A stretch of DNA of 33,102 nucleotides, taken from positions 1 to 33,102 of the forward strand of contig JACUUO010000017.1 of NCBI GenBank assembly GCA_014859275.1, in the 5' to 3' direction. A program made the translations under genes and the position numbers. Below the pieces are notes generated by a model that was not told where the DNA came from, searched no databases, and saw nothing but the letters and a program-made list of their open reading frames with translations. This document shows, piece by piece, positions 1 to 7,699 of the stretch. Origin of the DNA: Actinomycetota bacterium (GTDB taxonomy: Bacteria > Actinomycetota > Aquicultoria > Aquicultorales > Aquicultoraceae). How positions within the stretch are numbered: position 1 is the first letter of the stretch; every line of letters begins with the position of its first letter.

Positions 1-144
1 TAGCCGGTTCATTTCCGGTTCCGGCTCTGATTCTATCACTGTCTGATTCTATCACGATCTATTTTTTTGCACAGAAACACGGGAAGTTAACACGTGGGAA
101 AAATTAAGTTTTGGTAAACATCGTGTGGCTGGTAAAGCATAGAA
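1..144. other. left-edge intergenic with a 14-bp direct repeat
   Basis: This is non-coding sequence downstream of the Rrf2 gene. The 14-mer TCTGATTCTATCAC occurs twice, at 26-39 and 42-55, with a period of 16 bp. On the minus strand each copy contains TAGAAT, a -10-like word, so this could be part of the promoter of a gene lying beyond the left edge. Rrf2 genes are often followed by a cysteine desulfurase gene, but nothing of such a gene is visible here. Confidence 0.4.
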
Positions 145-567
145 TTAGAGCTCATTTAACTTTTGCAGTTGGCGCTCAACCATATCCGTTAGGGTTAAAG
201 AAGCCAGGATGTTACGTGTGGAATCTTGTACCTCTTTCCACACGTCGTAGGTAGCGCACTTGCTGATTCGGGAGCACGCCTCTGGGTTATTCAGACAATC
301 TACCGGAGTCAGATTTTCCAGCGCCTGTACAATTTGCAATAAGTTGATATCATCGGGAAGCCTGGCCAGTGTATAGCCCCCGCCAGCACCGCGAATGCTC
401 TTTATTAAACCTGCCGTCCTTAATGGTTGGATTAGCTGCTCTAAGTATTTTATAGAAAGCTCTTGCCTCTGAGCCAGCTCCCTTAAAGAAACAGGACCCT
501 TTTCATAGTTTAAAGCGATATCTAGCATCGCTCGGGCACCATAGCGCCCTCTAGTCGACATCCTCAT
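145..567 (-). CDS. Rrf2 family transcriptional regulator (IscR/CymR-like)
   Basis: This 140-residue protein has the Rrf2 layout: an N-terminal winged helix-turn-helix (about residues 1-65, with the typical STRGRYGARAMLD start and the GGGYTLAR wing) and a C-terminal dimerisation helix. Cys91, Cys98 and Cys104 fall almost where IscR and NsrR hold their Fe-S cluster (C-x6-C-x5-C here), so a redox- or Fe-S-sensing role is plausible. CymR-type members lack these cysteines. The first ATG is preferred because GGAGG lies five bases upstream. A palindromic operator sits about 90 bp upstream, which suggests autoregulation. Targets probably include Fe-S or sulfur genes, but none is in the window, so the exact subfamily is not settled. 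Confidence 0.92.
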   Translation of the reverse strand: MRMSTRGRYGARAMLDIALNYEKGPVSLRELAQRQELSIKYLEQLIQPLRTAGLIKSIRGAGGGYTLARLPDDINLLQIVQALENLTPVDCLNNPEACSRISKCATYDVWKEVQDSTRNILASLTLTDMVERQLQKLNEL

Positions 568-631
568 AGTGTCCTCCAGCTGAAATCCGGAAGCTCGCCA
601 GCTTAATCGAAGTAAATTTAAAAATTACTAC

Positions 632-661
632 TTGACAAGCACGCTGCACTGTCGATAGAAT
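632..661 (+). promoter_or_regulatory. plus-strand sigma70-type promoter divergent to the Rrf2 gene
   Basis: A perfect TTGACA (632-637) and TAGAAT (656-661) are separated by 18 bp. The promoter points right, away from the Rrf2 gene, into a region with no plus-strand ORF up to the convergent cupin gene. Its -10 box abuts the Rrf2-type operator. Confidence 0.6.
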
Positions 662-683
662 ACCTAGTAGCATACTAGGATAT
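660..683. promoter_or_regulatory. candidate Rrf2-type operator
   Basis: The interrupted palindrome CCTAGTA-N3-TACTAGG (663-679), flanked by ATA and TAT ends, has the size and AT-flanked form of IscR/Rrf2 operators. It lies between the divergent promoters and overlaps both -10 regions, so one bound dimer could shut off both transcripts. Assignment to the adjacent Rrf2 protein is inference. Confidence 0.6.
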
Positions 684-708
684 CTATTGTAATTCTACGA
701 TCCGTCAA
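681..708 (-). promoter_or_regulatory. promoter of the Rrf2 gene
   Basis: On the minus strand, TTGACG (703-708) is followed after 16 bp by TAGATA (681-686). The -10 box overlaps the palindromic operator. The leader to the ATG at 567 would be roughly 105 bases. Confidence 0.45.
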
Positions 709-1007
709 GCACAGTCTTCCTTAAAATCATGGGAAGCATATGGCTACGCTGATAGGCTATGCAAATATTTACAGGTCTTTCACTCAGCCACGTTAACAAG
801 TTAACAGGGAGGAAGATGACATCCGCTCTTTTTACAAGGCGCTCAAAATTATCGGTTTATACCCCCTCAAGCCCATATGATGAGCCAGATTACCAGGAAG
901 CATTGTAAATGTCATCTTCCTTCCAAAAAACTACCCTAACTAAACCTAGCGGGACTAGGTTTATCCTCAGTAAGAGCCCTGGCCTTAACCAACCTTTTCC
1001 GTGGTTT
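684..1007. other. gene-free region with large inverted repeat; possible small RNA
   Basis: No ORF is supportable here. Arms at 807-822 and 909-924 are complementary at 15 of 16 positions, and inside them 832-837 pairs with 903-908 after an asymmetric internal loop, giving a long imperfect hairpin of about 118 nt. A second hairpin with a 9-bp stem follows at 941-963. The plus-strand promoter at 632-661 would transcribe all of it. I could not match it to a known riboswitch, 6S, SRP or tmRNA consensus. Confidence 0.4.
941..963. terminator. 9-bp stem hairpin, possible terminator of the cupin gene
   Basis: TAAACCTAG and its complement enclose a five-base loop. Read on the minus strand it lies about 45 bp after the cupin stop codon, but the T-run (six Ts) comes only 12 bases after the stem. 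On the plus strand there is no T-run. It is a weak terminator candidate for either strand. Confidence 0.35.
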
Positions 1008-1352
1008 TTACAACTCTAGTTCGCGGCCATAATCATCGGCTAAGCGATGATTGTCATCCTCGTTGTTATAGCCAAAGGCGATCTCGAGAATCCTCGCCGG
1101 GCGGTCGCCCACCGATATCAGCCTGTGCACAGTACCGGAAGGTATAAAGAACTCCTCGCCTATCTTTGCATCATGAAGTTGCTCGCCTATCTGAACCCTA
1201 ACTCCCTCGTCTAAAACAACCCAGGCATCGCTTCTAAGATTATGCCAGTGAAGGCTGGTTTCCTGGCTTGAGTTTAGCGTTAGAAGCTTTACGGAGCAGG
1301 TCTTATTATATGCATACTGCTTATAAAATCCCCATGGTTTTTCTACTTTCAT
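1008..1352 (-). CDS. stand-alone cupin, type II phosphomannose isomerase C-terminal family
   Basis: This 114-residue protein aligns by eye with the C-terminal isomerase domain of bifunctional ManC/AlgA-type enzymes: KPWG at 5-8, the H35-x-H37 metal pair, IPSGTVHR at 70-77 giving His76, and the closing DDYGR at 106-110. The usual metal-ligand Glu of the HxH motif region seems to be Asp42. The guanylyltransferase domain is absent, so this is a complete small cupin rather than a truncation; its length equals the domain. Likely activity is mannose-6-phosphate isomerisation or another sugar-phosphate or metal-binding cupin role; the substrate cannot be read from sequence. GGGGAT lies five bases before the ATG. 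The neighbours give no sugar-pathway context. Confidence 0.85.
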   Translation of the reverse strand: MKVEKPWGFYKQYAYNKTCSVKLLTLNSSQETSLHWHNLRSDAWVVLDEGVRVQIGEQLHDAKIGEEFFIPSGTVHRLISVGDRPARILEIAFGYNNEDDNHRLADDYGRELEL

Positions 1353-1411
1353 AAACTATCCCCATTTAACATCTAACCATTTATATTATCCTGGTGCAAG
1401 TGTATCGGTTA

Positions 1412-1876
1412 TTATTGAATTGTCTTTACCAGATTGGCCATCTCGATTGCCGATATCGCAGCCTGCCATCCCTTATTGCCATTCTTGGTGCCTGCGCGCT
1501 CGATCGCCTGCTCGATATTATCGGTCGTCACAATACCGAACACGATCGGAACCCCCGAATCGAGATTGACCTTCGCAATTCCTTTGGCGACCTCACCCGC
1601 GACATAATCAAAATGAGGGGTCGAGCCGCGAATAACCGCACCTAAGCAGATTACCGCGTTATAGTGGCCGCTCTCAGCCATCTTCTTTGCGACTAACGGA
1701 ATCTCAAATGCACCTGGCGTCCAGGCGACATGGATATTTTCCTCGATTGCCCCGTGTCTCTTTAAAGCATCACAAGCCCCATCGAATAGCCTGGTTCCGA
1801 TGAACTCATTGAAACGGCTGACAACAATCGCAAATTTTAAGTCCTCTGCGATTAGATTACCTTCATAAGTCTGCAT
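1412..1876 (-). CDS. ribH: 6,7-dimethyl-8-ribityllumazine synthase
   Basis: It condenses 5-amino-6-ribitylamino-uracil with 3,4-dihydroxy-2-butanone 4-phosphate, the penultimate step to riboflavin. The 154-residue protein carries SRFNE (20-24), TPGAFEIP (53-60) and [13 protein letters not shown] with catalytic His88, plus the C-terminal [11 protein letters not shown] stretch. The ATG at 1876 is chosen because GGGAGG stands a few bases before it; the longer frame (to 1930) adds 18 residues unlike the family. It is the last gene of the rib operon, about 60 bp after ribBA. It should form an icosahedral or pentameric shell like its relatives. Confidence 0.97.
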   Translation of the reverse strand: MQTYEGNLIAEDLKFAIVVSRFNEFIGTRLFDGACDALKRHGAIEENIHVAWTPGAFEIPLVAKKMAESGHYNAVICLGAVIRGSTPHFDYVAGEVAKGIAKVNLDSGVPIVFGIVTTDNIEQAIERAGTKNGNKGWQAAISAIEMANLVKTIQ

Positions 1877-1935
1877 TAAACAACCTCCCGAATTTATTCT
1901 AAGATTAATGCGGTTAACCGCTATTAGCACTATCT

Positions 1936-3213
1936 TTACTTATTGCCCTTTGTCTTACCGCCGGACATCTCTGGCTCCTTCATACCAAGGCCCTCCACAG
2001 ATTGATCCATCACTCCCCAATCCAGCAAATGGTCCATCTTGTCTTTCTTTGTCTGGAGGTAATGGATATTATAATCGGTCGGCCTTACCTGTAACGATAC
2101 CCTCTCCACAATATTTAAACCATAACCCTCAAGGCCTACGATCTTCTTAGGATTGTTTGTCATAAGGCGTATCGAGGTCAAGCCCAGATCTGCAAGTATC
2201 TGAGCACCCATACCGTAATCCCTGAGATCGGCAGGAAAACCCAGCTCGTTATTCGCCTGTACAGTATCACGCCCGCTCTCCTGGAGTTCGTAAGCACGAA
2301 GCTTATTTAAAAGACCGATTCCTCTACCTTCATGCCCCAATATATAGAGGAGTACGCCCTGTCCTTCACTCTCAATCATGCTTAAGGCAGCCTCAAGCTG
2401 ATCGCCGCAATCGCAGCGGAGTGAATGGAATATATCACCCGTTAAGCATTCGGAATGAACCCTGACGAGAACATTCTCTTTTCCATCAACATCTCCCTTA
2501 ACGAGAGCAAAATATTCCTTTCCATCAAGTGAGCAGCGATAGCCGATCGCCTTAAAGACGCCAAAGTTTGTTGGAAGGGCTACTTCTGCAATACGCTCGA
2601 CCAATTTCTCGTTTCTGCGTCTGTACTTAATCAAATCAGCGACGCTTACCAACTTAAGCCCAAATTTCTCCGCAACTCCTTTTAGTTGCGGAAGCCTTGC
2701 CATTGTGCCATCTTCATTCATGATCTCGCATATGACACCAGCCGGGAATAGCCCCGCTAGCCTTGCAAGATCAACGGCTGCCTCCGTGTGGCCTGCTCTC
2801 TCAAGAACGCCGCCTCTCTTTGCTCTAAGTGGAAAGACGTGGCCCGGCATCGAGATATCCTCAGGCTTGCTATTTGGATCAATAACCGTCTGTATGGTTA
2901 CCGCCCTATCCCTAGCTGAAATTCCAGTGGTAATCTTATCCTTAGCACCGATTGAAACGGTAAAGGCCGTACCCTGAGCGGATGTATTATTGTACACCAT
3001 CGCTGGTATCTCTAAGGCGTCGAGCCTCTCGGGTGTGCACGGCATGCAGATAAGCCCGCGGCCATTTTTCGCCATGAAGTTTACTGCCTCAGGCGTAACC
3101 TTCTCGGCAGCCATTATAAAGTCACCTTCGTTCTCTCGATCCTCATCATCAACAACGATGATGATCTTGCCTTCTCGTATATCTTGCAAGGCTTCCTCAA
3201 TGTTGTCCAACAC
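1936..3213 (-). CDS. ribBA: bifunctional 3,4-dihydroxy-2-butanone-4-phosphate synthase / GTP cyclohydrolase II
   Basis: This 425-residue fusion supplies both precursors of riboflavin: ribulose 5-phosphate to DHBP, and GTP to the pyrimidine. The N-terminal RibB domain (1-200) has [10 protein letters not shown] at 22-31 and [11 protein letters not shown] with His142. The RibA domain (about 207-400) has the zinc cysteines C256, C267 and C269, and GHEGRGIGL at 293-301. The start is GTG with AAAGGTG eight bases upstream; an upstream ATG is out of frame. A tail of about 28 residues after the usual KKDKMDHLL end is longer than typical. It lies between ribE and ribH. Confidence 0.97.
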   Translation of the reverse strand: MLDNIEEALQDIREGKIIIVVDDEDRENEGDFIMAAEKVTPEAVNFMAKNGRGLICMPCTPERLDALEIPAMVYNNTSAQGTAFTVSIGAKDKITTGISARDRAVTIQTVIDPNSKPEDISMPGHVFPLRAKRGGVLERAGHTEAAVDLARLAGLFPAGVICEIMNEDGTMARLPQLKGVAEKFGLKLVSVADLIKYRRRNEKLVERIAEVALPTNFGVFKAIGYRCSLDGKEYFALVKGDVDGKENVLVRVHSECLTGDIFHSLRCDCGDQLEAALSMIESEGQGVLLYILGHEGRGIGLLNKLRAYELQESGRDTVQANNELGFPADLRDYGMGAQILADLGLTSIRLMTNNPKKIVGLEGYGLNIVERVSLQVRPTDYNIHYLQTKKDKMDHLLDWGVMDQSVEGLGMKEPEMSGGKTKGNK

Positions 3214-3251
3214 GTTGCATTCACCTTTCTTGTTAATTAGCTACCAATCTC

Positions 3252-3896
3252 TTATGCGAATCCATATTCGCGCAGCTTATCGACGGTAAGTCTTGAATCC
3301 TGCCCCTGCCGATTGCCGGTGAACTTTTCTACATACTTCCCAATCAAATCAGCCTCTAGATTAACCCTATCGCCAGGGCCTTTGATGCCAAGAGTCGTAA
3401 CCTTTGCCGTATGCGGAATGATAGATACGGTAACGTGATCTTTACCGTAATCGATAACCGTTAGGCTTATCCCGTCAACTGCAATCGATCCCCTCTCAAT
3501 TAGGTAATGGGTGATCGTTGCTGGGACGGTGATTTTTATTATGAACGCATTTTTCTGGCTCGTTTTGGATTTGATCGTTCCAACACCATCCACATGCCCT
3601 GAGACCATGTGCCCGCCGAGCCGGCTCGATAGGGTCATTGCTCTTTCAAGATTAACCATCTCGCCTGCTTTAAGTTCGCTTAAATCCGTCTTGGCGATGG
3701 TCTCCGGCATGACATCAACGGTAAAGCTACCACCGGTTTTTGTTGTAACTGTAAGGCAGATTCCGTTTACCGCAACCGAATCGCCTATCTCAAGGTCTGA
3801 TACAAGCTTAGGAGCCATTATCTCCAGTACGAATTGATCCCCGCCGCGCTTTATGGACTGAATCGTACCGAGTTCTTCGATTATGCCTGTAAACAC
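3252..3896 (-). CDS. ribE: riboflavin synthase, alpha chain
   Basis: It dismutates two lumazines to riboflavin. The 214-residue protein shows the two lumazine-binding repeats: MFTGIIEE at the start, SVAVNGICLTV (40-50) with Cys47, then SRLGGHMVSGHVDG, and the second-repeat SIAVDGISLTV with VNLEADLIGKYVE near the end. The start is GTG with GAGG eight bases upstream. It lies between ribD and ribBA; the 120-bp gap to ribD holds short heptamer repeats and a strong hairpin. Length is normal for the family, with a short non-conserved C-terminus. Confidence 0.97.
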   Translation of the reverse strand: MFTGIIEELGTIQSIKRGGDQFVLEIMAPKLVSDLEIGDSVAVNGICLTVTTKTGGSFTVDVMPETIAKTDLSELKAGEMVNLERAMTLSSRLGGHMVSGHVDGVGTIKSKTSQKNAFIIKITVPATITHYLIERGSIAVDGISLTVIDYGKDHVTVSIIPHTAKVTTLGIKGPGDRVNLEADLIGKYVEKFTGNRQGQDSRLTVDKLREYGFA

Positions 3897-3921
3897 TTCT
3901 CTTACCTCGTTCCTTTGTATT

Positions 3922-3945
3922 AGCTGTCAGCTATCAGCTGCCAGC
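3922..3945. repeat. heptamer short tandem repeat (AGCTNNC type)
   Basis: Three exact 7-bp units (AGCTGTC, AGCTATC, AGCTGCC) plus a partial fourth lie between ribE and ribD. The same unit family recurs at 5148-5168 and 5255-5289, on the other side of ribD. Confidence 0.7.
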
Positions 3946-3960
3946 ATGTGGGTATGAAAT

Positions 3961-4002
3961 GAGGGTGTTTACCCTCACCTACCCCTCCCATCGAGGGAGG
4001 GG
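3961..4002. repeat. two adjacent palindromes in the ribD-ribE gap
   Basis: GAGGGT-GTTT-ACCCTC (3961-3976) is followed by CCCCTCCC-N5-GGGAGGGG (3982-4002). Neither has a T-run on either strand, so they look more like REP-type intergenic palindromes than terminators. They could still stabilise the rib mRNA between ribD and ribE. Confidence 0.5.
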
Positions 4003-4016
4003 AACTCTCCCTTCTA

Positions 4017-5114
4017 TTACCGTGGATATGCCTCAATAAGCAAATCACTACCGAGCTGCTCAATGCGCTCGATTTTTACCTCCTTTATCGATTTTAACTT
4101 TCCGCCGATTAAATCCACGCCACGCTCGCCTATAAGCTTAGGTGCAACGAAGATCAAATACTTATCTACAAGGTCGGCTCTGATAAACGATGCAATCAAA
4201 TTGCCTCCACCCTCAACAATCAAACTCGATACCTCACGTCCCCCAAGTTCTTCAAGAAGCAATTCGATGTCGACCGATCCATTCCAGGTCCCAAGTTTAA
4301 TTACCTCTAGGCCCTTTATCTTTAAGTCTTCGATGTTGCGAGGCAACGCGAGTGGGGTTGTAGCAATAATTGTCTTGACGTCGCACGCAGTGCTGGAAAT
4401 CTTACTATCCAGCGGAAGCCTTGCTCTGGAATCAACAACGATACGAACCGGGTTTCTCACATCATCCCTCTCCAGCCTGGTCGTAAGGAGGGGATCATCG
4501 GCAAGAACGGTTCCTATACCGACCATTATGGCATCATACTCATTCCTAAGCTCGTGCACCCTTTTTTTAGCCTCTTCCCCCGTAAGAGAAGTAGAAGCGC
4601 CAGGCGCTTCGGCAATCTTTCCGTTTATACTTATCGCTGCTTTTACAGTTACGAACGGGCGCCCGGTGGTTATGTGCTTTATGAACACCTCGTTCTGCTT
4701 TGCAATCTTATCGGCTAGAAGCCCATACTCAACCTCAATACCGGCATCTATCAGACGCTTTATACCGCTGCCCGCACACTTCGGATTGGGATCAATCATC
4801 CCAACTACGACCTTTTTTATACCCGCATCAATAATCGCTTCTGTGCACGGAGGCGTCCTTCCGGAGTGATTGCATGGCTCTAGCGAGACAACCATAACCG
4901 CCCCTGTTACATCTTCGCTCGCGTTCCTTAGCGCATTTACCTCAGCATGAGGTTCGCCCGCCCTCTTATGGTAGCCCTCGGCTACTATCCGACCATCTTT
5001 TAGGATTACCGCGCCAACCATAGGATTGGGACTAGTTGCTCCACGACCCATCTCCGCAAGCTCAACCGCCCGTCGCATATGTTTTTCGTAATTCTCTAGT
5101 TCCACATACTCCAT
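4017..5114 (-). CDS. ribD: bifunctional riboflavin deaminase/reductase
   Basis: It catalyses the second and third steps from GTP toward riboflavin: deamination, then side-chain reduction. The 365-residue protein has an N-terminal cytidine-deaminase-like domain with zinc ligands His56 (HAEVNAL, with Glu58), Cys81 and Cys90 (SLEPCNHSGRTPPC), and a C-terminal NADPH reductase domain from about residue 150 (TVKAAISINGKIA; VEGGGNL). It is the first gene of the rib operon, about 190 bp downstream of the riboswitch terminator. The ATG at 5114 has GGGAG only four bases upstream, so an in-frame GTG three codons later is possible. Length is normal. Confidence 0.96.
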   Translation of the reverse strand: MEYVELENYEKHMRRAVELAEMGRGATSPNPMVGAVILKDGRIVAEGYHKRAGEPHAEVNALRNASEDVTGAVMVVSLEPCNHSGRTPPCTEAIIDAGIKKVVVGMIDPNPKCAGSGIKRLIDAGIEVEYGLLADKIAKQNEVFIKHITTGRPFVTVKAAISINGKIAEAPGASTSLTGEEAKKRVHELRNEYDAIMVGIGTVLADDPLLTTRLERDDVRNPVRIVVDSRARLPLDSKISSTACDVKTIIATTPLALPRNIEDLKIKGLEVIKLGTWNGSVDIELLLEELGGREVSSLIVEGGGNLIASFIRADLVDKYLIFVAPKLIGERGVDLIGGKLKSIKEVKIERIEQLGSDLLIEAYPR

Positions 5115-5147
5115 GTTTCTCCCACGATAGGTTCATTTGGCTATTAA

Positions 5148-5168
5148 AGCGATCAGCTTTCAGCTTTT
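5148..5168. repeat. heptamer short tandem repeat
   Basis: Three 7-bp units (AGCGATC, AGCTTTC, AGCTTTT) lie just upstream of ribD. They belong to the same family as 3922-3945. Confidence 0.55.
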
Positions 5169-5254
5169 CAAAGCACTTGAATGATGGCTTTCCTGTTAAA
5201 ACTTCGGGTGTAATTATACTTGCCCACTACCTAAAATCTCTTATGTCGCTCTTT

Positions 5255-5289
5255 TGCTGGTAGCTGATGGCTGGTAGCTGACAGCTATT
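5255..5289. repeat. heptamer short tandem repeat in the ribD leader
   Basis: Five consecutive 7-bp units of the form NGCTGNN (for example AGCTGAT, GGCTGGT) lie between the riboswitch terminator and ribD, within the transcribed leader. Confidence 0.7.
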
Positions 5290-5300
5290 TACCTACAAAC

Positions 5301-5329
5301 AAAAAAGCACCTGGGAGAAAGCCAGGCGC
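5301..5329 (-). terminator. intrinsic terminator of the FMN riboswitch
   Basis: Read on the minus strand, GCGCCTGG pairs with CCAGGTGC (one G-U pair) around a seven-base loop, followed by six Ts. It lies about 40 nt after the riboswitch aptamer and about 190 nt before ribD, which is the arrangement of a transcription-attenuation riboswitch. An AT-rich hairpin (5337-5359) stands between aptamer and terminator. Confidence 0.85.
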
Positions 5330-5370
5330 AGCCAAAATACATACATTAAATATGTATTTAAGCCTTAACC

Positions 5371-5519
5371 CTCTCCCATCCAGACTATACTGTCGGCCCC
5401 GGAATCTCACCGGATCAGCCTACCTGGATCGCTTTGAGCGGAACTTATCATCCTGCGATCGCATCTCGGCTCGCGGGCTTTACCGCCGGTCGGGAATTTC
5501 ACCCTGCCCCGAAGGTCCT
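5371..5519 (-). ncRNA. FMN riboswitch (RFN element)
   Basis: The minus strand carries the conserved RFN segments in order: CTTCGGGGCAGGGTGAAATT, CCGACCGGCGGTAAAGCCC, GCGAGCC, then CCGGTGAGATTCCGG, and GCCGACAGTATAGTCTGG followed by GGGAGAG. It precedes ribD-ribE-ribBA-ribH and is followed by an intrinsic terminator, so high FMN is expected to stop transcription of the riboflavin operon. Confidence 0.96.
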
Positions 5520-5536
5520 GTATTTAATTATCACTA

Positions 5537-5566
5537 AGTGTACCAAATGCTGAGTATATTATGCAA
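5537..5566 (-). promoter_or_regulatory. promoter of the rib operon
   Basis: On the minus strand TTGCAT (5561-5566) and TACACT (5537-5542) are spaced 18 bp apart. The -35 box starts right after the rpe stop codon and the expected transcription start lies about 10 bases before the riboswitch aptamer, so the position fits well. Confidence 0.6.
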
Positions 5567-5567
5567 G

Positions 5568-6236
5568 TTAAATAGATGCGGCCTTACGTATACCCCTTAC
5601 CGCCTCAGGTATATCCTCTGTGCAGAAAACCGCTGATCCGGCTACTAGGATATCGGCGCCTTTCAGCACTACTTTATTGGCATTTGCAGCTGAGATACCT
5701 CCATCGACCTCTATTTTTACGTCCAGTCCTCTAGTATCGATCATGTGCCGAACGACCTCGATCTTATCGGGGGAGCTTGAAATGAACTTTTGACCGCCAA
5801 AACCGGGGTTGACTGACATGATCAAAACAAAGTCCAAATCCTCAAGCACGTGGTGAAGATGTGTTACTGGAGTAGCCGGATTGATCGCTACTCCCGCCTT
5901 CGTACCCGGATATTCCTTTATTCTTTGAATGATACGATGCGCATGGTGAGTCGCCTCAACGTGAAACGAGATCCATGATGCCCCTGCCTCGATGAACCTA
6001 TCGATATACTTCTCGGGATCGCTAATCATCAGATGCACATCAAGTGGCAAATTCGTACTCCTTTTTAACGCCTCTACGACCAGTGGGCCGATGGTGATAT
6101 TGGGCACGAAATGGCCATCCATCACATCTACGTGAAGAAGATCAGCCCCACCTCTAGCTACCTTCGCGATCTGCTCAGCAAGACAAGAAAAATCCGCAGA
6201 AAGTACTGATGGGGCTATTAATATTTTTTCATTCAT
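5568..6236 (-). CDS. rpe: ribulose-phosphate 3-epimerase
   Basis: It interconverts ribulose 5-phosphate and xylulose 5-phosphate in the pentose phosphate pathway. The 222-residue TIM barrel has IAPSVLSADF at 7-16, the metal ligands His35 and Asp37 (LLHVDVMDGHFVPN), His68 (DVHLM) and catalytic Asp178 (EVDGGI), and SVNPGFGGQ in the phosphate loop region. Length is typical. The ATG has AAAGGG upstream. It follows rsmB by about 85 bp. Ribulose 5-phosphate is also the RibB substrate, so its place just before the rib operon makes metabolic sense, although that operon has its own promoter. Confidence 0.97.
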   Translation of the reverse strand: MNEKILIAPSVLSADFSCLAEQIAKVARGGADLLHVDVMDGHFVPNITIGPLVVEALKRSTNLPLDVHLMISDPEKYIDRFIEAGASWISFHVEATHHAHRIIQRIKEYPGTKAGVAINPATPVTHLHHVLEDLDFVLIMSVNPGFGGQKFISSSPDKIEVVRHMIDTRGLDVKIEVDGGISAANANKVVLKGADILVAGSAVFCTEDIPEAVRGIRKAASI

Positions 6237-6320
6237 TAAATCCCTTTCAGGCTGGCAATATGTCTACCCCCCATATTAGTATAAAACCGGTAAAATTTGC
6301 TAGCAAAAATAATTCCCCCA

Positions 6321-7664
6321 CTACTCTTCCCTCCTAAGCCTTGCTATAAATAGACCATCGATGCCATGTTTGTATGGTAGAAGCTGTATCACGCCGTCTT
6401 TCACATCTGCACGCAGCGCCTCGGGAAGATACGGCGAGACATCTTCGACGTAAAAGTCTTCCCTCACCCTTAAAAGCCTCTCAACCACAAGCCTGGTCTC
6501 CTGCTTAGTCAGGGTACAGACGGAGTAGACGAGTACGCCACCTGGTTTCACCAAATCTGCGGCAGATACTAGCATATCTGTCTGCAAATGCGAAAGCCCA
6601 TCGATCTGCTCGGGCTTTTTCGCCCACCGTGCATCCGGTCTACGTGAGAGCACACCTAAGCCTGAGCAAGGCGCATCTAAAAGTATCCTGTCGACTGGCT
6701 TCTTTACGACCGGCCTTAGTTTGGTCACATCGGCCTTCAGCGCAAGCGCGATGGTCGCTCCCATCCTCTCAATGTTCTGCTTCATTAGGTTGACCCGGTT
6801 CGGGTTTATATCGACCGATATAATCTGGCCCTTGTTCTGCATTAACTCGGCCATGTGGGTGGTCTTGCCACCCGGTGCAGCTGCAGCATCAAGCACGGTT
6901 TCACCCGGCTGAGGATCAACAACATGGCTTATTACCATCGAGCTCTCATCCTGGACGTAAAAATAGCCTTCCTTAAATTGCGGGAGTTTGCTTATATCAC
7001 CTACACCCCTGATGGACAAGGCCTCTTTTAAATACCTGCCCGGCTCGACTTCCCAACCCGCCTGCCTTAAGACCTCCGAGAGTTTTTCGGGGGTTACTTT
7101 CAGGGTGTTCACCCTGATAGTCAACCTTGGTATGCGATTATTAGCCTCACAGAGAGCTTCGGTCTCCTCGATTCCGAACTCCTCAACCCACATCTTGACC
7201 ATCCACAAGGGATGAAAATATTTGAGCGATATATACTTAAGCGGGTCTTTTTCTCTATTAGGCCAGGGAAGTTTCTCCTTTTCGCGAGCGATCGTTCGTA
7301 GAAGACCATTTACGAATTTGGAGATACCCGGATGGAAATATTTCTTAGCTAATACTATCGCTTCGTTGACCGCCGCACGGTCCGGTACGTCCATGTAGAT
7401 AATCTGGTAGCTGGACATGCGAATCAAATCGAGGACTAGATCCGGTATCTTCTCCAACCTCTGCTTTGAATACCGCTTAATAATCCAGTCCAAAGTCCCC
7501 TTTGCTCGAAGCGTACCATAGGTTAATTCAGTTACAAAAGCCCTGTCTCTCCTGTCTAGGCCGCTCTCCTGTAGCTTTTTTGGTAAAAGCAGGTTTGCAT
7601 AGCTACCGGTTTTATGAACGCGGTGGATAACTTCGAGCGCAACTTCTCTTGATGTTTTTGGCAT
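6321..7664 (-). CDS. rsmB: 16S rRNA (cytosine-5)-methyltransferase B
   Basis: It methylates C967 of 16S rRNA (E. coli numbering). The 447-residue protein has an N-terminal NusB-like RNA-binding domain (about 1-140) and a C-terminal SAM-dependent methyltransferase domain: DAAAAPGGKTTHMAEL (259-274) as the SAM loop, DAPCSG with Cys333, and VYSVCTL with the catalytic-pair Cys383. It sits after fmt, as in many bacteria where fmt-rsmB are co-transcribed; the 35-bp gap suggests the same. The start is ATG with AGGAG close upstream. Confidence 0.96.
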   Translation of the reverse strand: MPKTSREVALEVIHRVHKTGSYANLLLPKKLQESGLDRRDRAFVTELTYGTLRAKGTLDWIIKRYSKQRLEKIPDLVLDLIRMSSYQIIYMDVPDRAAVNEAIVLAKKYFHPGISKFVNGLLRTIAREKEKLPWPNREKDPLKYISLKYFHPLWMVKMWVEEFGIEETEALCEANNRIPRLTIRVNTLKVTPEKLSEVLRQAGWEVEPGRYLKEALSIRGVGDISKLPQFKEGYFYVQDESSMVISHVVDPQPGETVLDAAAAPGGKTTHMAELMQNKGQIISVDINPNRVNLMKQNIERMGATIALALKADVTKLRPVVKKPVDRILLDAPCSGLGVLSRRPDARWAKKPEQIDGLSHLQTDMLVSAADLVKPGGVLVYSVCTLTKQETRLVVERLLRVREDFYVEDVSPYLPEALRADVKDGVIQLLPYKHGIDGLFIARLRREE

Positions 7665-7699
7665 TAACTCCTATCTCCTGGAGATTCTATTAAATGGTG

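Noticed and set aside
807-924. 6S RNA or SRP RNA
   Set aside because: The arms form a long hairpin, but the conserved SRP loop (GGAAGCAGC context) and the 6S central bubble organisation are not recognisable.
3982-4002. strong hairpin as a rib operon terminator
   Set aside because: It has no T-run on either strand, and it lies between two genes of one pathway.
4063-4869. 268-codon plus-strand open frame
   Set aside because: It is antisense to ribD, has a low-complexity Ser/Ile/Thr-rich translation with no family motif, and ribD is unambiguous.
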